64,000 nucleotides of DNA, taken from positions 1,141,896 to 1,205,895 of the forward strand of contig JAAGOF010000071.1 of the NCBI GenBank assembly GCA_010645155.1, read 5' to 3'. Below, one piece after another: positions 10,114 through 19,823 of this stretch; the stretch's first letter is position 1; each line of letters opens with the position of its first letter. Both the position numbers and the translations under genes were made by a program. Under the pieces are notes generated by a model. The model was not told the DNA's origin. It was given only the letters and a program-made list of their open reading frames with translations, and made no database searches. Source of the stretch: Tigriopus japonicus. Taxonomy: Eukaryota; Arthropoda; Copepoda; Harpacticoida; Harpacticidae.

Positions 10114-10406
10114 TTATCATAACGTCTTGAAGATAAATTCATTATATTAAAAAATGCTTAAAACCCAGAATGGGCCCCTCTATACGTTATTTGTACGTCA
10201 ATAATTGTATTATATCTTCAAACCAATCATGTATCCAATGAGAACAAAAACCTCGCAATAAAGATCATTATTATAGCAAATAAACATAAAAATGTGATTT
10301 CCTCATGACTCTTGGCTTGCTCCATTGATGTTTAACTATGCGCGCGGAAGTAGTTCATTGTTCAGTCACCACGCTTTCATTTCGGTTCGAAGGATCCATC
10401 CCTCAA

Positions 10407-13400
10407 TCAGATATCGAAAAGGACACGGCGAATCCGACGGCTTCGGCGAGGGATCATCAGTCTATTCGCTTCGGGAACAATTGGAACGGGAGGCGGATGG
10501 ACACCATGGGCTTGCTCAATGGGAGCGAGTCGTAGAAAACGACGGTTCCGGATGAATTGCCCGGCGGGGGTGTCCACAGTGTAGGATCGGCCGGATTTGG
10601 AGATTTCTCGTACTGTTCCCGCGTTGAAAGACCACTCTTTGTGAATCGGGTGTTGTATGTGGACACGATCAACCACTTTTAAAGGGGTTAATGTGTGTTC
10701 AGGTGCAGCGGCTACCCTCCGCTTGTCGCTCCTTTCTGGCCGATTTCACATCGTTTCGTAATTCCGGTTGGAATTCGGTAGGGCGTGCGCTCGGAAGGCG
10801 TGTTCGGAGATGTCGGCCGAAGAATCCCGCTGCGGGTGAATGACCGTCCGCTCGTGGCGTTGAGCGCCATTCGAGAAAGGCCTCCCGAAATCCGTTCCGT
10901 CCACGCCATTCATTTTCTTGAGCAAGCCTTTGACTTGCTTGACGGCCGCTTCCACCAGGCCGTTGCTTCGGGGGTTATACGGGGAGCTGGTCTCGACAAG
11001 GATGCCAAACTCGAAGCATAACTCGCCAAATTTTCGTCGGAATTGAGGTCCACCATCACTCTTGATAAGCCGTGGGTCGGAATTGAGGTCCACCATCACT
11101 CTTGATAAGCCGTGGGTCGGAATTGAGGTCCACCATCACTCTTGATAAGCCGTGGGAAGGAATTGAGGTCCACCATCACTCTTGATAAGCCGTGGGAAAC
11201 CAAACTCGTTGAACCAAGATCTCAATTTACTCCAGATTGATTCCGTCGAGATCGAGCTCATCATGGCCACGAAAGGGTATCCACTGAACCTGTCGACCGT
11301 GACCAAGAACGTTTTCCCCTCCAATTCAAACAAGTCGACGGAGACGGCTTCCATGGGTGCAGAAGCGATCTCAGTCCTAGACAAGATCGGTTCAGCGGCT
11401 TGTGACGTTAAGGCTTTAACGCAGACCGAACATCTGCGAATCCAATGATCGATCTCATTAGTCATTCCCGGCCAATAATAAAGTTGTTTGGCCAACTCTG
11501 TGGTTTTCGTTATTCCAGAATGAGATAGATGTAGCAACTCTAAAAGTTTTCGTCTTGCCGGTCGAGGAACCACCAATCGCTCACCCAGCAGCACCAATCC
11601 TTTTTCGGCTCCCTCACCGATTCGTAACTCATCAATGACCCCTTTGTATGGAGAGAGAGCACGAGGGAGTGGGTAACCACGCTCAATACAATCACGAATT
11701 TTGTTGTAATCGTCGTCGGTGTTGTTGGAAATGATTATGAAGGACGGGTCGAATTCCGAAATGGTCGCGCACAAAGCCACCTCTAAGGTGGGGTCCGCGG
11801 CGAAAACGGGAAATCGGCTCAGAGCATCGGCGATCAGGTGATTCTTGCCCGCTGACCATGTGACGGAAAACGAAAACTGGTTTAGATTTTCGCACAGTCG
11901 TTGAAGACGTGTATTATTGAGGGAGGCCAGCGGCTTTCCAAAGACACCAAGCAAAGGGCGATGATCCGTGATGACCTCGAACTCTGGCATGCCGCGAAGG
12001 TAAAAAGAACACTTTTGAACCGCAAACCAGATTGCGCTTAATTCCAGTTCTATTGTGGCGTAGTTCTTTTGAGCTGGGAAGAGTGCGCAAGATCCACACT
12101 GAATAAGCCGAATTTTTCCCTTCCCATCAAGGGCCTTCTCTCTTTGGATGAGGGCGAATCCGAGCCCGTAAAGACGTGATGCATCGGTAAGTAACTGTGT
12201 TTGGAGCGAGGGATCGAATGGTTGTACGACTGCCGATGACGTTAATATCTTTTTAGCTTTACAAAATTCAGCATCATGCTCAGGGAGCCAGAGCCATGCA
12301 GGAGTCTTCTTCAACAATTCACGCATCTTCACGGTCGAATGTTGGAGGTCAGGGACGAACGCACCAAGCTGATTCGCTAAACCAAGGAATGACCGTAATT
12401 CTGTCAATGACTTTGGTGTGGGGAACTCGCGCAGCGCCGCCAACTTGTTCGGATCGGGCCGCATCCCGGTTGACGAAACGATGAATCCAGCAAATTTGAC
12501 AGTTTGGCCTATTTCGAACTTTTTGATGGATAGCTTGATGCCATTCTCCCTGCAATTCTGAATGATCATCTCCAGCCTCTCCAACAATTCCGTAAAGGTA
12601 ACGGCTTGAACGCAAATATCGTCAATAATTTTGATTATCCATTTCTTCCTCTTTAGCTCCTCAAACGCCAGATCGGTTCGAAAACTGAAGACATCACCAC
12701 TACCTTTCCATCCCATGGGGGCGACTAGGGGACGATACTTCCCATCAGGTAAGAGAAAAGCACATAAATACGAAGACTCTTCATCAAGGGTAATCTGGAA
12801 GTATCCATGAACAGCGTCCAGCTTTGCAAACCATCGAGATTCGGGGAGAATTTGATGCATCAGGTCGGGTACAGAAGAGAATGGATGCACTGGTCGTTTT
12901 GTTGCTTGATTTAACTTTCTGTAATCGATAACCATTCTAACGTTCCCGTCCAATTTGGGTACAAAATGGGCTGGTGCACACCAATCTGTATATTCTGGAC
13001 AACGGACCATCATCTTAGCCTGCACTAATTCATCGCGGAGTTTAGAAGCAGCTTGTTGGTGATGAATTGGAATAGAGCGAGCAGTTGTAACGTGATAGGG
13101 TTTAAAAAATTTATTCTCATCGATTTCAATTTTCATGGGTTCGCCTTTCATGGAGCCTGCAGCGTCGCCCAAAGATGAGACCAAAACATCGGCTGAACTA
13201 AAGAGAAACTTCCGCACCCGTTTCACATAATTGTCCACAATACCTTCAATCCTTGCCGCTGCTCTCTCAATATCTGCTATTTGCACGTTTGAGAGTGGTT
13301 TTATGGGTGGACAGTTTGTTGACTTGAAGTGGTTTTTTAACACCTGCTTTGCATCATTCATGCCCACAGTTGCCGTGATTGTATTGCACTGATGGACGGC

Positions 13401-13865
13401 TGGGAAATCACGCGGGAGGATTCCCAGAGCCATTAAGTCATTTCTCCCAATCAATGGGACCGATGTGTCCGGGGAGACGGCTGCGGAGACAATCGTGCTA
13501 GGGCCATTCTTAGCCTGGCAGCTGAAGTTGAACTTGCCCAGGTTCCTGAGGGAAGTGCCATTTGCGGCGGTCAAAACCGTTAGTGACGGATCCAAATGGG
13601 TACCCTTAGGACATGCCATCATGGGGATCACGGTACGAGCGGCTCTAGAGTCAGGCAATGCTTTGAGTGAGAACTCACAATTGTCATTAGAACAACTTAC
13701 AATGACGAATTCCATTTCAGACGATCTTGAGCGAATCGTATTCAGCCTTGATGCGGAAGGAGATCGACTTGTTTCTCCATCGTATCGGACTCCAGGGGAT
13801 CCTCGACGAAGTTGCCCCAGGAACTGATCTCCTCTGGCCATCTTGTTATTCAAAGTTGGGCATTC
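10407..13865 (-). pseudogene. Gypsy pol: protease, RT, RNase H, integrase (broken)
   Basis: The main open frame runs from 13865 (stop codon at 13868, first codon used TTG or ATG near 13853) to a stop at 11136. It contains a protease-like segment whose active site reads DSRA instead of DTG/DSG-A, an RT with VIDYRKLNQ and the catalytic pair in IIDDI, RNase H (TDASRLYG, TDHRPLL, IADALSRF), and an integrase with an HHCC finger and the first two core acidic positions (VSVDLF, KSDGGPQF). A four-unit 40-bp array then introduces a stop. Beyond it are fragments of the rest of the core and the C-terminal domain (10407-10745), with at least one frameshift near 10905 and a TGA at about 10743. The last segment ends in a basic tail. 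No upstream Gag is found. Confidence 0.85.
11041..11200. repeat. Four tandem 40-bp units inside integrase
   Basis: Units begin at 11041, 11081, 11121 and 11161 with AATTGAGGTCCACCATCACT and are almost identical. The only visible differences are in the last bases (GGGTCGG, GGGAAGG, GGGAAAC). The single ancestral unit codes for the region around KSDGGPQF. Three added units are 120 bp, which preserves the overall frame but passes through a stop codon. Confidence 0.9.
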
Positions 13866-13868
13866 CTA

Positions 13869-14632
13869 ATTTCAAAGTTCGGAAGAACCCTCTCAACTTA
13901 TGTAGCAAAATTTTAGATTAAAGCAACAAAACATACTTTTTTGCAAATACAATGTCAAGATTTGCTATTTCAACTTCAATTTGTGCAGATGAGAAAGGCA
14001 TTGTTGCAATCACCAGGCCTAAACCTTCGTTTTAGTTACCTCACACGCTCATCAGAAACACATGTCTTCTGAACTTTTTTTCCCGCCAAAAATGACGACG
14101 TCACTAGTAATTGCTGGAATAAGTCGGAGTTTTTCTATTTTGAAACCTTTTTAGCAATGGATAGTTGGGTTGATGATTGAAATGAAGGTCAGATTTAAAA
14201 CGCTACACCAAAAAAACTTTATTAAAATTGACTAGATTTGTAATTTATTTTCTAAATAAATTATTATTTTTCATTTTTTCCCAGGTTTAAGCATAAACAA
14301 AATTTTGAGGTATTTTTGACGAAAAAGCCACTTGTGGAGGAAATTTGATTGACTATTACAATAAAAGCCAAATTCATTGAGGAATTTCACATATTTTTCA
14401 TTCAGTAATTTTTATATTGAAGCATGTTTTAAGACTTTAGAAAATTCAAAAAAACTTCCAAAATGTCCAAAAGTTTTTCAAGTGTAAATCTTTGGTATCT
14501 GGCTTTCGGAATCACAAGATGACTTCATCAAAAATGTATCAAATTACCTTTGGATTTCAGTTGTTAGGTAAATGTTGTTGTTAACCAAGGTCGTCCTGGT
14601 ATCCTCCTTAGTCACATGAAGGTGACTCCACT
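13869..14632. other. AT-rich interior of the LTR element, no gene
   Basis: This is where gag would be expected, directly upstream of pol. No zinc knuckle, capsid motif or long frame is seen on either strand. Confidence 0.5.
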
Positions 14633-15082
14633 CAAGAAGTACTGGAATCATGGAGCGGGAGGCTAGCACTGAGAATTATGATTTCCAGTAGAAACAAGTC
14701 AATAATGCTCTTCTGCAAATGAGACCTTTCTTTTGTTGAGTAGACTACGTATTTCAATTTTCAGCTCAATCAAACGTCGGAGTCAAAAGTTATGCTCTCT
14801 CAAAGCTCAGTGCAAATCCTACCGGGAATGAATGAACTAGCCCTTTTGTGGTAATCGTTTTACCACAAAAGGGCGAATTCATTCATTCTCTGCTCTCTTC
14901 AGTACATAAGTTTGAGAAGGCATAACTTTTCACTCCGGCATTCGATTGGGCTGAAATTTGAAATACGTGTTCTTCTCAATGCAAGCCAGGTCTCAATTGC
15001 AGAAGAACGCAAATGGTTTGTTTCTGCTGGAAATCATAATTGTCATTGCTAGCCTCCCACTCCATGATTTCCGTGCTTCTTG
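14633..15082. repeat. 450-bp foldback with 222-bp arms
   Basis: The arms 14633-14854 and 14860-15082 are inverted copies with scattered mismatches and only about a 5-base spacer. The innermost 14 bp, CCCTTTTGTGGTAA and its complement, pair perfectly, and the outer ends share CAAGAAG and GGAGGCTAGC or their complements. No coding is seen. It looks like a foldback MITE and would form one long hairpin if transcribed. Confidence 0.85.
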
Positions 15083-16556
15083 CTCCATTTGACGTGTCCA
15101 TCCAAAGCAATCACACACACCACTGGCCCTGACAGCCCTTGCCCGCACTCAACAAGGTGGAGGGTGTCGTGTGTACAAGTCTCAACACTTGGGACGGATG
15201 TTGATTGTCTTGGGCTTATTAAGTCTATGTGTGTTGTTGATTCACATTGCATAACTCAGTCAAAAGTAAAAGCGGTCAACAAAATCAGATTGTTGCCTTT
15301 TTAGTTGCTTGTTTCAATGGCAGGTGCTCAAAAAAATGCTTTGGAAAATGTCCAAAGTTGGGAGAATTCAATGTTTTTTCAGTATTTAATCTTTTTCCCA
15401 TTTGATTTTCAAATTTGGGTCAATTTATAAAAGTTTTGACTCAAAACACATCAATTTCAAATACAGTCTCTTCATGAACATTCATGGCCTTGCATTTTCT
15501 TCTTAAAATAGTACTTCTTGTGCTTCGATTTTTCTTCTTGAAACTGATCTTAAATGGGATTCATAAGCTCATGTGGATATTCTTATAATTATAGTGCTTT
15601 GGTCAAAGTGGGAAGGAACTTTTGTGTCACACTATTCCGAGTTTGTGATAATATTGCAATTCATTTTGAAAGAACAGTATGGAAAAATTGGAAAAGGGTC
15701 TGATTTCATAGTTGGCTTTTTCTGGACTTCACTTCATTCAGCAAAACTTTGTTGTTGCCAAAAACAAGATCAAAATATGGTGCGTGTACAGTAACTGATC
15801 AGAAGTACATTGAATTTTCATGCAAGAGGTGTGATTTGTATTTGATTAGATCCCTTATCTTTCAAAGAAGAAACGAGTATTGAAATCCTGCTCATTGTGC
15901 CCTCCATGAAGTCGACAACAAGCTCAGACCAAGTACCGAGTTGATTCGTACCCATGAAGACAATTCCAAATGACAAACAAGACAAATCCACCTTAACAGT
16001 TTGGAACACAACCCCTCAATTCAATTCAGAAATGTCATTAATTGGCTGATTGATAAAAAGAAGAAAGATAAATTGGCATTCCAGATGCATCTTCCAACAT
16101 TGCCAAACACTGTCATTCCCAACAAGTTCAGTTTCTTCAAGTTGAATGTCTAAATTGGAGATTTGGGAATGTTTTTTCAAAGGACCCATGAATCCAGCTA
16201 TAAACGTGTTTGATTCTCTGGCTTCACCTTTGTCCTCGAATGATGAAGTATTCTTACTTCTTTAGGATACAAGCGATTCCATGGCCAACCAAGCCAACCT
16301 ACTCTTGATACAAGAAAATGAGACGTTCATTTACAGTCTCCCTAAAACACCACTTCTGAAGATAACTCATTCTACATTAACATTCACAATTTCCTTTTCA
16401 TAACCTGTTCTTGAAATAAATGTGAGTCCTTAGTTTATGCAACACATTTAATCCCCATTTATGTTCATTTTGTCTGTACATGGTGTCTGAAATGACAAGT
16501 TAAACTGCTTGTTCTGTCAAAGTTGGTGGTTTGTCTTGATGTATTCTCTGTTTGTA
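15083..16556. other. Non-coding interior of the LTR element
   Basis: AT-rich sequence without recognised domains. The short open stretches on both strands (at most 74 codons) carry no identifiable motif. Confidence 0.4.
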
Positions 16557-16810
16557 GGGGAGATGTGGTGTCGTGGTTAGCGCAGTTTCCATTTGTGAGT
16601 GAGGTCCCAGGTTCAATTTGTCTCCCCGACGGTTTTAAAGGAAAATTTCAGCCGTTAATCCACACCCACAGACGCACAACCATTCTGATACCGGATATGA
16701 CTTTGACCATCAGCAAAACTTTGGACGATGTGATGGCTGGCTTAGCTGGCCGGACAAGGCTCAACACTCTGACACTAGCACCAAGAATCCAAATTCAAAT
16801 TTAGTCTCAA
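16557..16810 (+). mobile_element. Probable tRNA-derived SINE
   Basis: The first 71 bases look like a decayed tRNA. A 7-bp acceptor pair (GGGGAGA at 16557 and TCTCCCC at 16621) brackets an A-box-like TGGTGTCGTGGTTAGCGC and a B-box-like GGTTCAATT. The anticodon stem does not pair well, so this is not a working tRNA. An unrelated body of about 180 bases follows. Its ends and target duplication were not resolved. Confidence 0.5.
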
Positions 16811-17445
16811 TTGATGAAAGTGGGTTGCATCATTTACCCACTGATGGCTCACTCAAATTGAAGATGAAGGCTTCATAACTTGAGCTTAACTGTTCCTGGA
16901 CAAAGAGAAGCAAAGCAAGGGGGTGGAATTCTCTCCAATAATCATTCATTTGTTTACTATGATCGCTCGATTGAAGATCACATTGCCTTTTTAGTTAAGG
17001 CAGTGGAAACGGCCAGGAGCGTGATGGTGTTGTAATTTTGCCATGTTTTTCCCGATATTGGTAGGAACATTCATTATTTTTCGCTGTCTTGACTTGGTTG
17101 TTCAGTTATGAATTCTGAGCTCCAATTGCATGGCTAAGTGTTTTGGCAAGACTTTGAATGTTAATGTTTTGTAACTAAATGTGAACTTAATGCTGCACAA
17201 CACAAACCATCAGGTAAGATAATTCAACTGGTTGACTGTTTGCTTTTAGATCCATGAAGAAATGTGGATGGAGTACTTCACTTCTCTCCTTAACTTGTTT
17301 TCAGTGGATAAAAGCCTTGAAAAATTACTTGCAGTGGTTAAATGGGATTTCAAACGAATATAAGGAAACATAATGGCATTGGAAGTTGCCACCATAAACT
17401 TAAGATTACATTAACTTAACCTAAGATTAACTTATGATTTTACCG

Positions 17446-18096
17446 GGGATGGGGAGTAATTGTAATTGCAGTTACAGTTACATTTAATTGTAATGGTAAT
17501 TAATTACATTTTTGGGCCAAGTAATTGTAATTGTAATTAACTACATTTTTGGGCCAAGTAATTGTAGTTGTAATCATTTAAATTTTTGGCCATGCCATTG
17601 ACGAATTTTCAATTACAAATTACCAATTACTTTTCAAAATCTTACTTACTCAAATCAGCCATAAAACCAATTTATCAGTTTTACTTGCAAAACAAGTTTT
17701 TTGTCATCAATTTGCGGTCAATGTGATGCCACAAACAGAAACCTGTTGTTACAGTACACACCCAAGCTTTGATGTTTAAATACTTTTAAACTACAAGAGC
17801 TCTAGACCATGATTTTTGTGTCAGGATTCAGGGCTTTTTCAACTAAGGGCATTACAAGTTGTCAGTTGGTGCATCGCCATTTAAAAACGGCAGATCTGTT
17901 TATTTTTGATCATTTTGAAAAGTTAAAAGTGGGAAAGAGACGGAAGAATTATAATTGACATGAAATTGTCATGTAATTGTACTTGAAGTCAATTAAATGT
18001 TCAGATAATGTAATTGTAATTGTAATTAATTACACATTTTGATGAAGTAATTGTTATTGTAATTAATTACATTTTTCAAGTAATTGACCCTACAAA
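17446..18096. repeat. TAATTG-rich repeat, likely a degraded DNA transposon
   Basis: Clusters of GTAATTGTAATTGTAATTA and related words occur at 17455-17650 and 17950-18090, separated by about 300 bp of unrelated sequence. A similar cluster lies at 27405-27480 in the opposite orientation. The paired clusters could be subterminal repeats of one element. Confidence 0.5.
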
Positions 18097-18644
18097 GATT
18101 TCAAATGATTGGAAAACAACCAATATGACAAAAAAAATTCAGGCAATTTGCACTCCATTTTGGCAACACCGAACATTCACATGTTATTGAAAACTTGTTT
18201 GAGATAGTAGAAGACCATGAGATTTGTACGCACGGTATTTTAAAAGAAAACTTATTAAGGAAGCTGTAACATAATTTGAGCTCATTTGATTGTACGTCAC
18301 TTTTTGATGCTCTTTAGGACGCACAAACGCAAATTCCATTATAATTTCAAATACCTTAAATAATGGCTCAGCTAAGCGTGAATGGAAAATGAGTTATGAT
18401 GTCATGGGGAGCTATATACCTGGTATGGTAGTCTCGCCAGTTTGGAAGTGTGTTAGAGGTGCCAAAAGGATGAGGTGCCCCTCTTTTTAGGGGATTTTAC
18501 TATCCCAAAATGGTTGTAAGAATAGAAGCATATGTCAAGTATTGACCACAAGGCCAATAAAATATCACTGTGGGTTTATGATTTACTATACATTCAGCAA
18601 AAAAATTGTTCAAATATGGTTTCATTTACTATTAACATTTCATA

Positions 18645-18866
18645 TATTTTTATTTTTTTTTGGGGGGGGGCGGATATTTAAATACTGCTACAAGGAATGG
18701 GATTCCCTGTAAAGAGAGTTAATCATTGAAATAATTTCTACAATTAATGTTTACATGATATTTGGTCTACCAATGAGTTACTGTTGGCAGATCTATACAA
18801 CCCTTGTATAGTGGGTTGGTCAGGAAAAGTGTTTAAAAATTTGTCCACAATCCTGCCTTAAATGCA
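18645..18866 (-). mobile_element. LINE 3'-end fragment
   Basis: This matches the 3' end of the LINE at 27484-27700 closely: a homopolymer G tract, a hairpin at 18690-18710, and the last codons of ORF2. The rest of the element is absent (5' truncated). It lies inside the 9.4-kb LTR element. Confidence 0.85.
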
Positions 18867-19225
18867 AAGAATCTGGAAGAAATATCAAGGCATGTTTAAA
18901 GTTGTTTGCAAATTTTTTTTTGTTTTGTAAGGCAAATTCATTACTAAAGTCATTAGAATTTCAGTGACTCGAAATAGGATATCAAAAACCTACATAAATA
19001 TTAGTTTAGGAGATAATATCTATCACTCTCTTGGCAAATCAAATTTTGAAACATGTACACATACCAAACATAATAATTTATAGAAAATTGTGCCAATAGT
19101 AATGGCGTGTCTAGCATTTTTTGGCAACCCTGATTGACTTTGCCATCCACTTGGATTTGTTTATGTACGGCGGCTTCTATGTACGTGGATTTTCAATCCA
19201 TGTAACGTTCATAGGGCGTGATTCG
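18867..19225. other. Leader-side interior of the LTR element
   Basis: No gag start or other gene is seen between the LINE fragment and the primer site. Confidence 0.4.
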
Positions 19226-19228
19226 GAG

Positions 19229-19243
19229 ACTAACACTGCGCCA
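19229..19243 (-). other. Primer-binding site, tRNA-Ser-like
   Basis: Directly after the CA end of the 5' LTR the minus strand reads TGGCGCAGTGTTAGT. The first nine bases, TGGCGCAGT, fit the complement of the 3' end of animal tRNA-Ser, the primer of several Gypsy-family elements. Confidence 0.6.
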
Positions 19244-19368
19244 TGGAGTATAGGCGTGGCCAGAACGAGGGCGGAGGACGGAAGTGAACACGTGTCTTTT
19301 ATGAGAACAAGTACGTGACTCTTTATTCAGCTGAGCACAGATATAGTTACCGACTGGAGAATACCACA
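19244..19368 (-). mobile_element. 5' LTR of the 9.4-kb element
   Basis: The sequence is identical to 9978-10102 over 125 bp. Its outer flank ATTAT matches the outer flank of the other LTR, whereas its own two flanks do not match each other. It is therefore the second LTR of one element rather than a solo LTR. Confidence 0.88.
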
Positions 19369-19440
19369 ATTATTAGGAGGATAAACTGTAATATGGACCT
19401 GTCTGAAAAACTGAAAGAGGATTGTTTCAGTACCAGGTAG

Positions 19441-19508
19441 TAGGGATGTGGCTTGATGCTGATTTTCAATCTTTTAGCTGTTGATGCTAAGTCACAACAC
19501 GATCTTGT
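19441..19508. repeat. Short dispersed repeat, hAT-end-like (copy 1)
   Basis: It begins TAGGGATGTGGCTTGATGC and shares GATGTGGCTTGATGCTGATT with a copy at 22662. The GGCTTGATGC word also occurs near the ends of the hAT at 5012-9230, suggesting a related family end. Confidence 0.4.
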
Positions 19509-19516
19509 ATTGGAAT

Positions 19517-19815
19517 TAGTGATGGAAACAATCCAATCTTCAATCATATTCACGATAGGTTGCCCAACTAGGTCTGCCAATTAGCCTTCAGCGTCTATCA
19601 TTTGTCGGTTGAATTCCATGAGGAAAAAGGCTTTCTTCTGAAGGTGAGCGCAAGTGGCACCCCTTGCTTTATTCGTCTTTGGCTCAGGGGCGCTATGTAG
19701 AAGGAACTTGCATCTTGATTTTGCAAGATGTTGTACTTTGTGAGGGGTGATGGCAAACCTAAAGCTAGCAACCTCGCGTGAGAAAGATTGAAAGATTGTT
19801 TTTTTTCCATCAGTA
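19517..19815. mobile_element. hAT MITE, family A (copy 1)
   Basis: The 299-bp element begins TAGTGATGGAAACAATCC and ends with the complement of TACTGATGGAAAAA. It is flanked by a perfect 8-bp duplication ATTGGAAT (19509-19516 and 19816-19823). It is non-coding and shares most of its sequence with the copy at 24192-24489. Confidence 0.9.
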
Positions 19816-19823
19816 ATTGGAAT

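Larger units (their letters stand above)
9978..19368 (-). mobile_element. 9.4-kb Gypsy-type LTR element with a composite interior
   Basis: Two 125-bp LTRs (9978-10102 and 19244-19368) read identically, begin TGTGGTAT and end CTCCA on the minus strand, and are bounded by the duplication ATTAT (9973-9977 and 19369-19373). A polypurine tract precedes the 3' LTR and a tRNA-Ser-like primer site follows the 5' LTR. Together these define one insertion. Pol occupies 10407-13865. The 5.4 kb between pol and the 5' LTR holds no recognisable gag, only a foldback, a tRNA-like SINE, a TAATTG-rich repeat and a LINE tail. Identical LTRs suggest recent movement or conversion. The broken pol means any recent movement needed enzymes supplied in trans. 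Confidence 0.85.

Noticed and set aside
16557..16627. Functional tRNA gene
   Set aside because: The anticodon stem does not pair and the T arm is degenerate. A SINE head is more likely.
13869..19225. Gag gene of the 9.4-kb LTR element
   Set aside because: No capsid-like region or zinc knuckle was found on the minus strand, and all open stretches are short.
19244..19368. Solo LTR
   Set aside because: Its own flanks differ, whereas its outer flank matches the outer flank of the LTR at 9978. A primer-site match also lies on its inner side.
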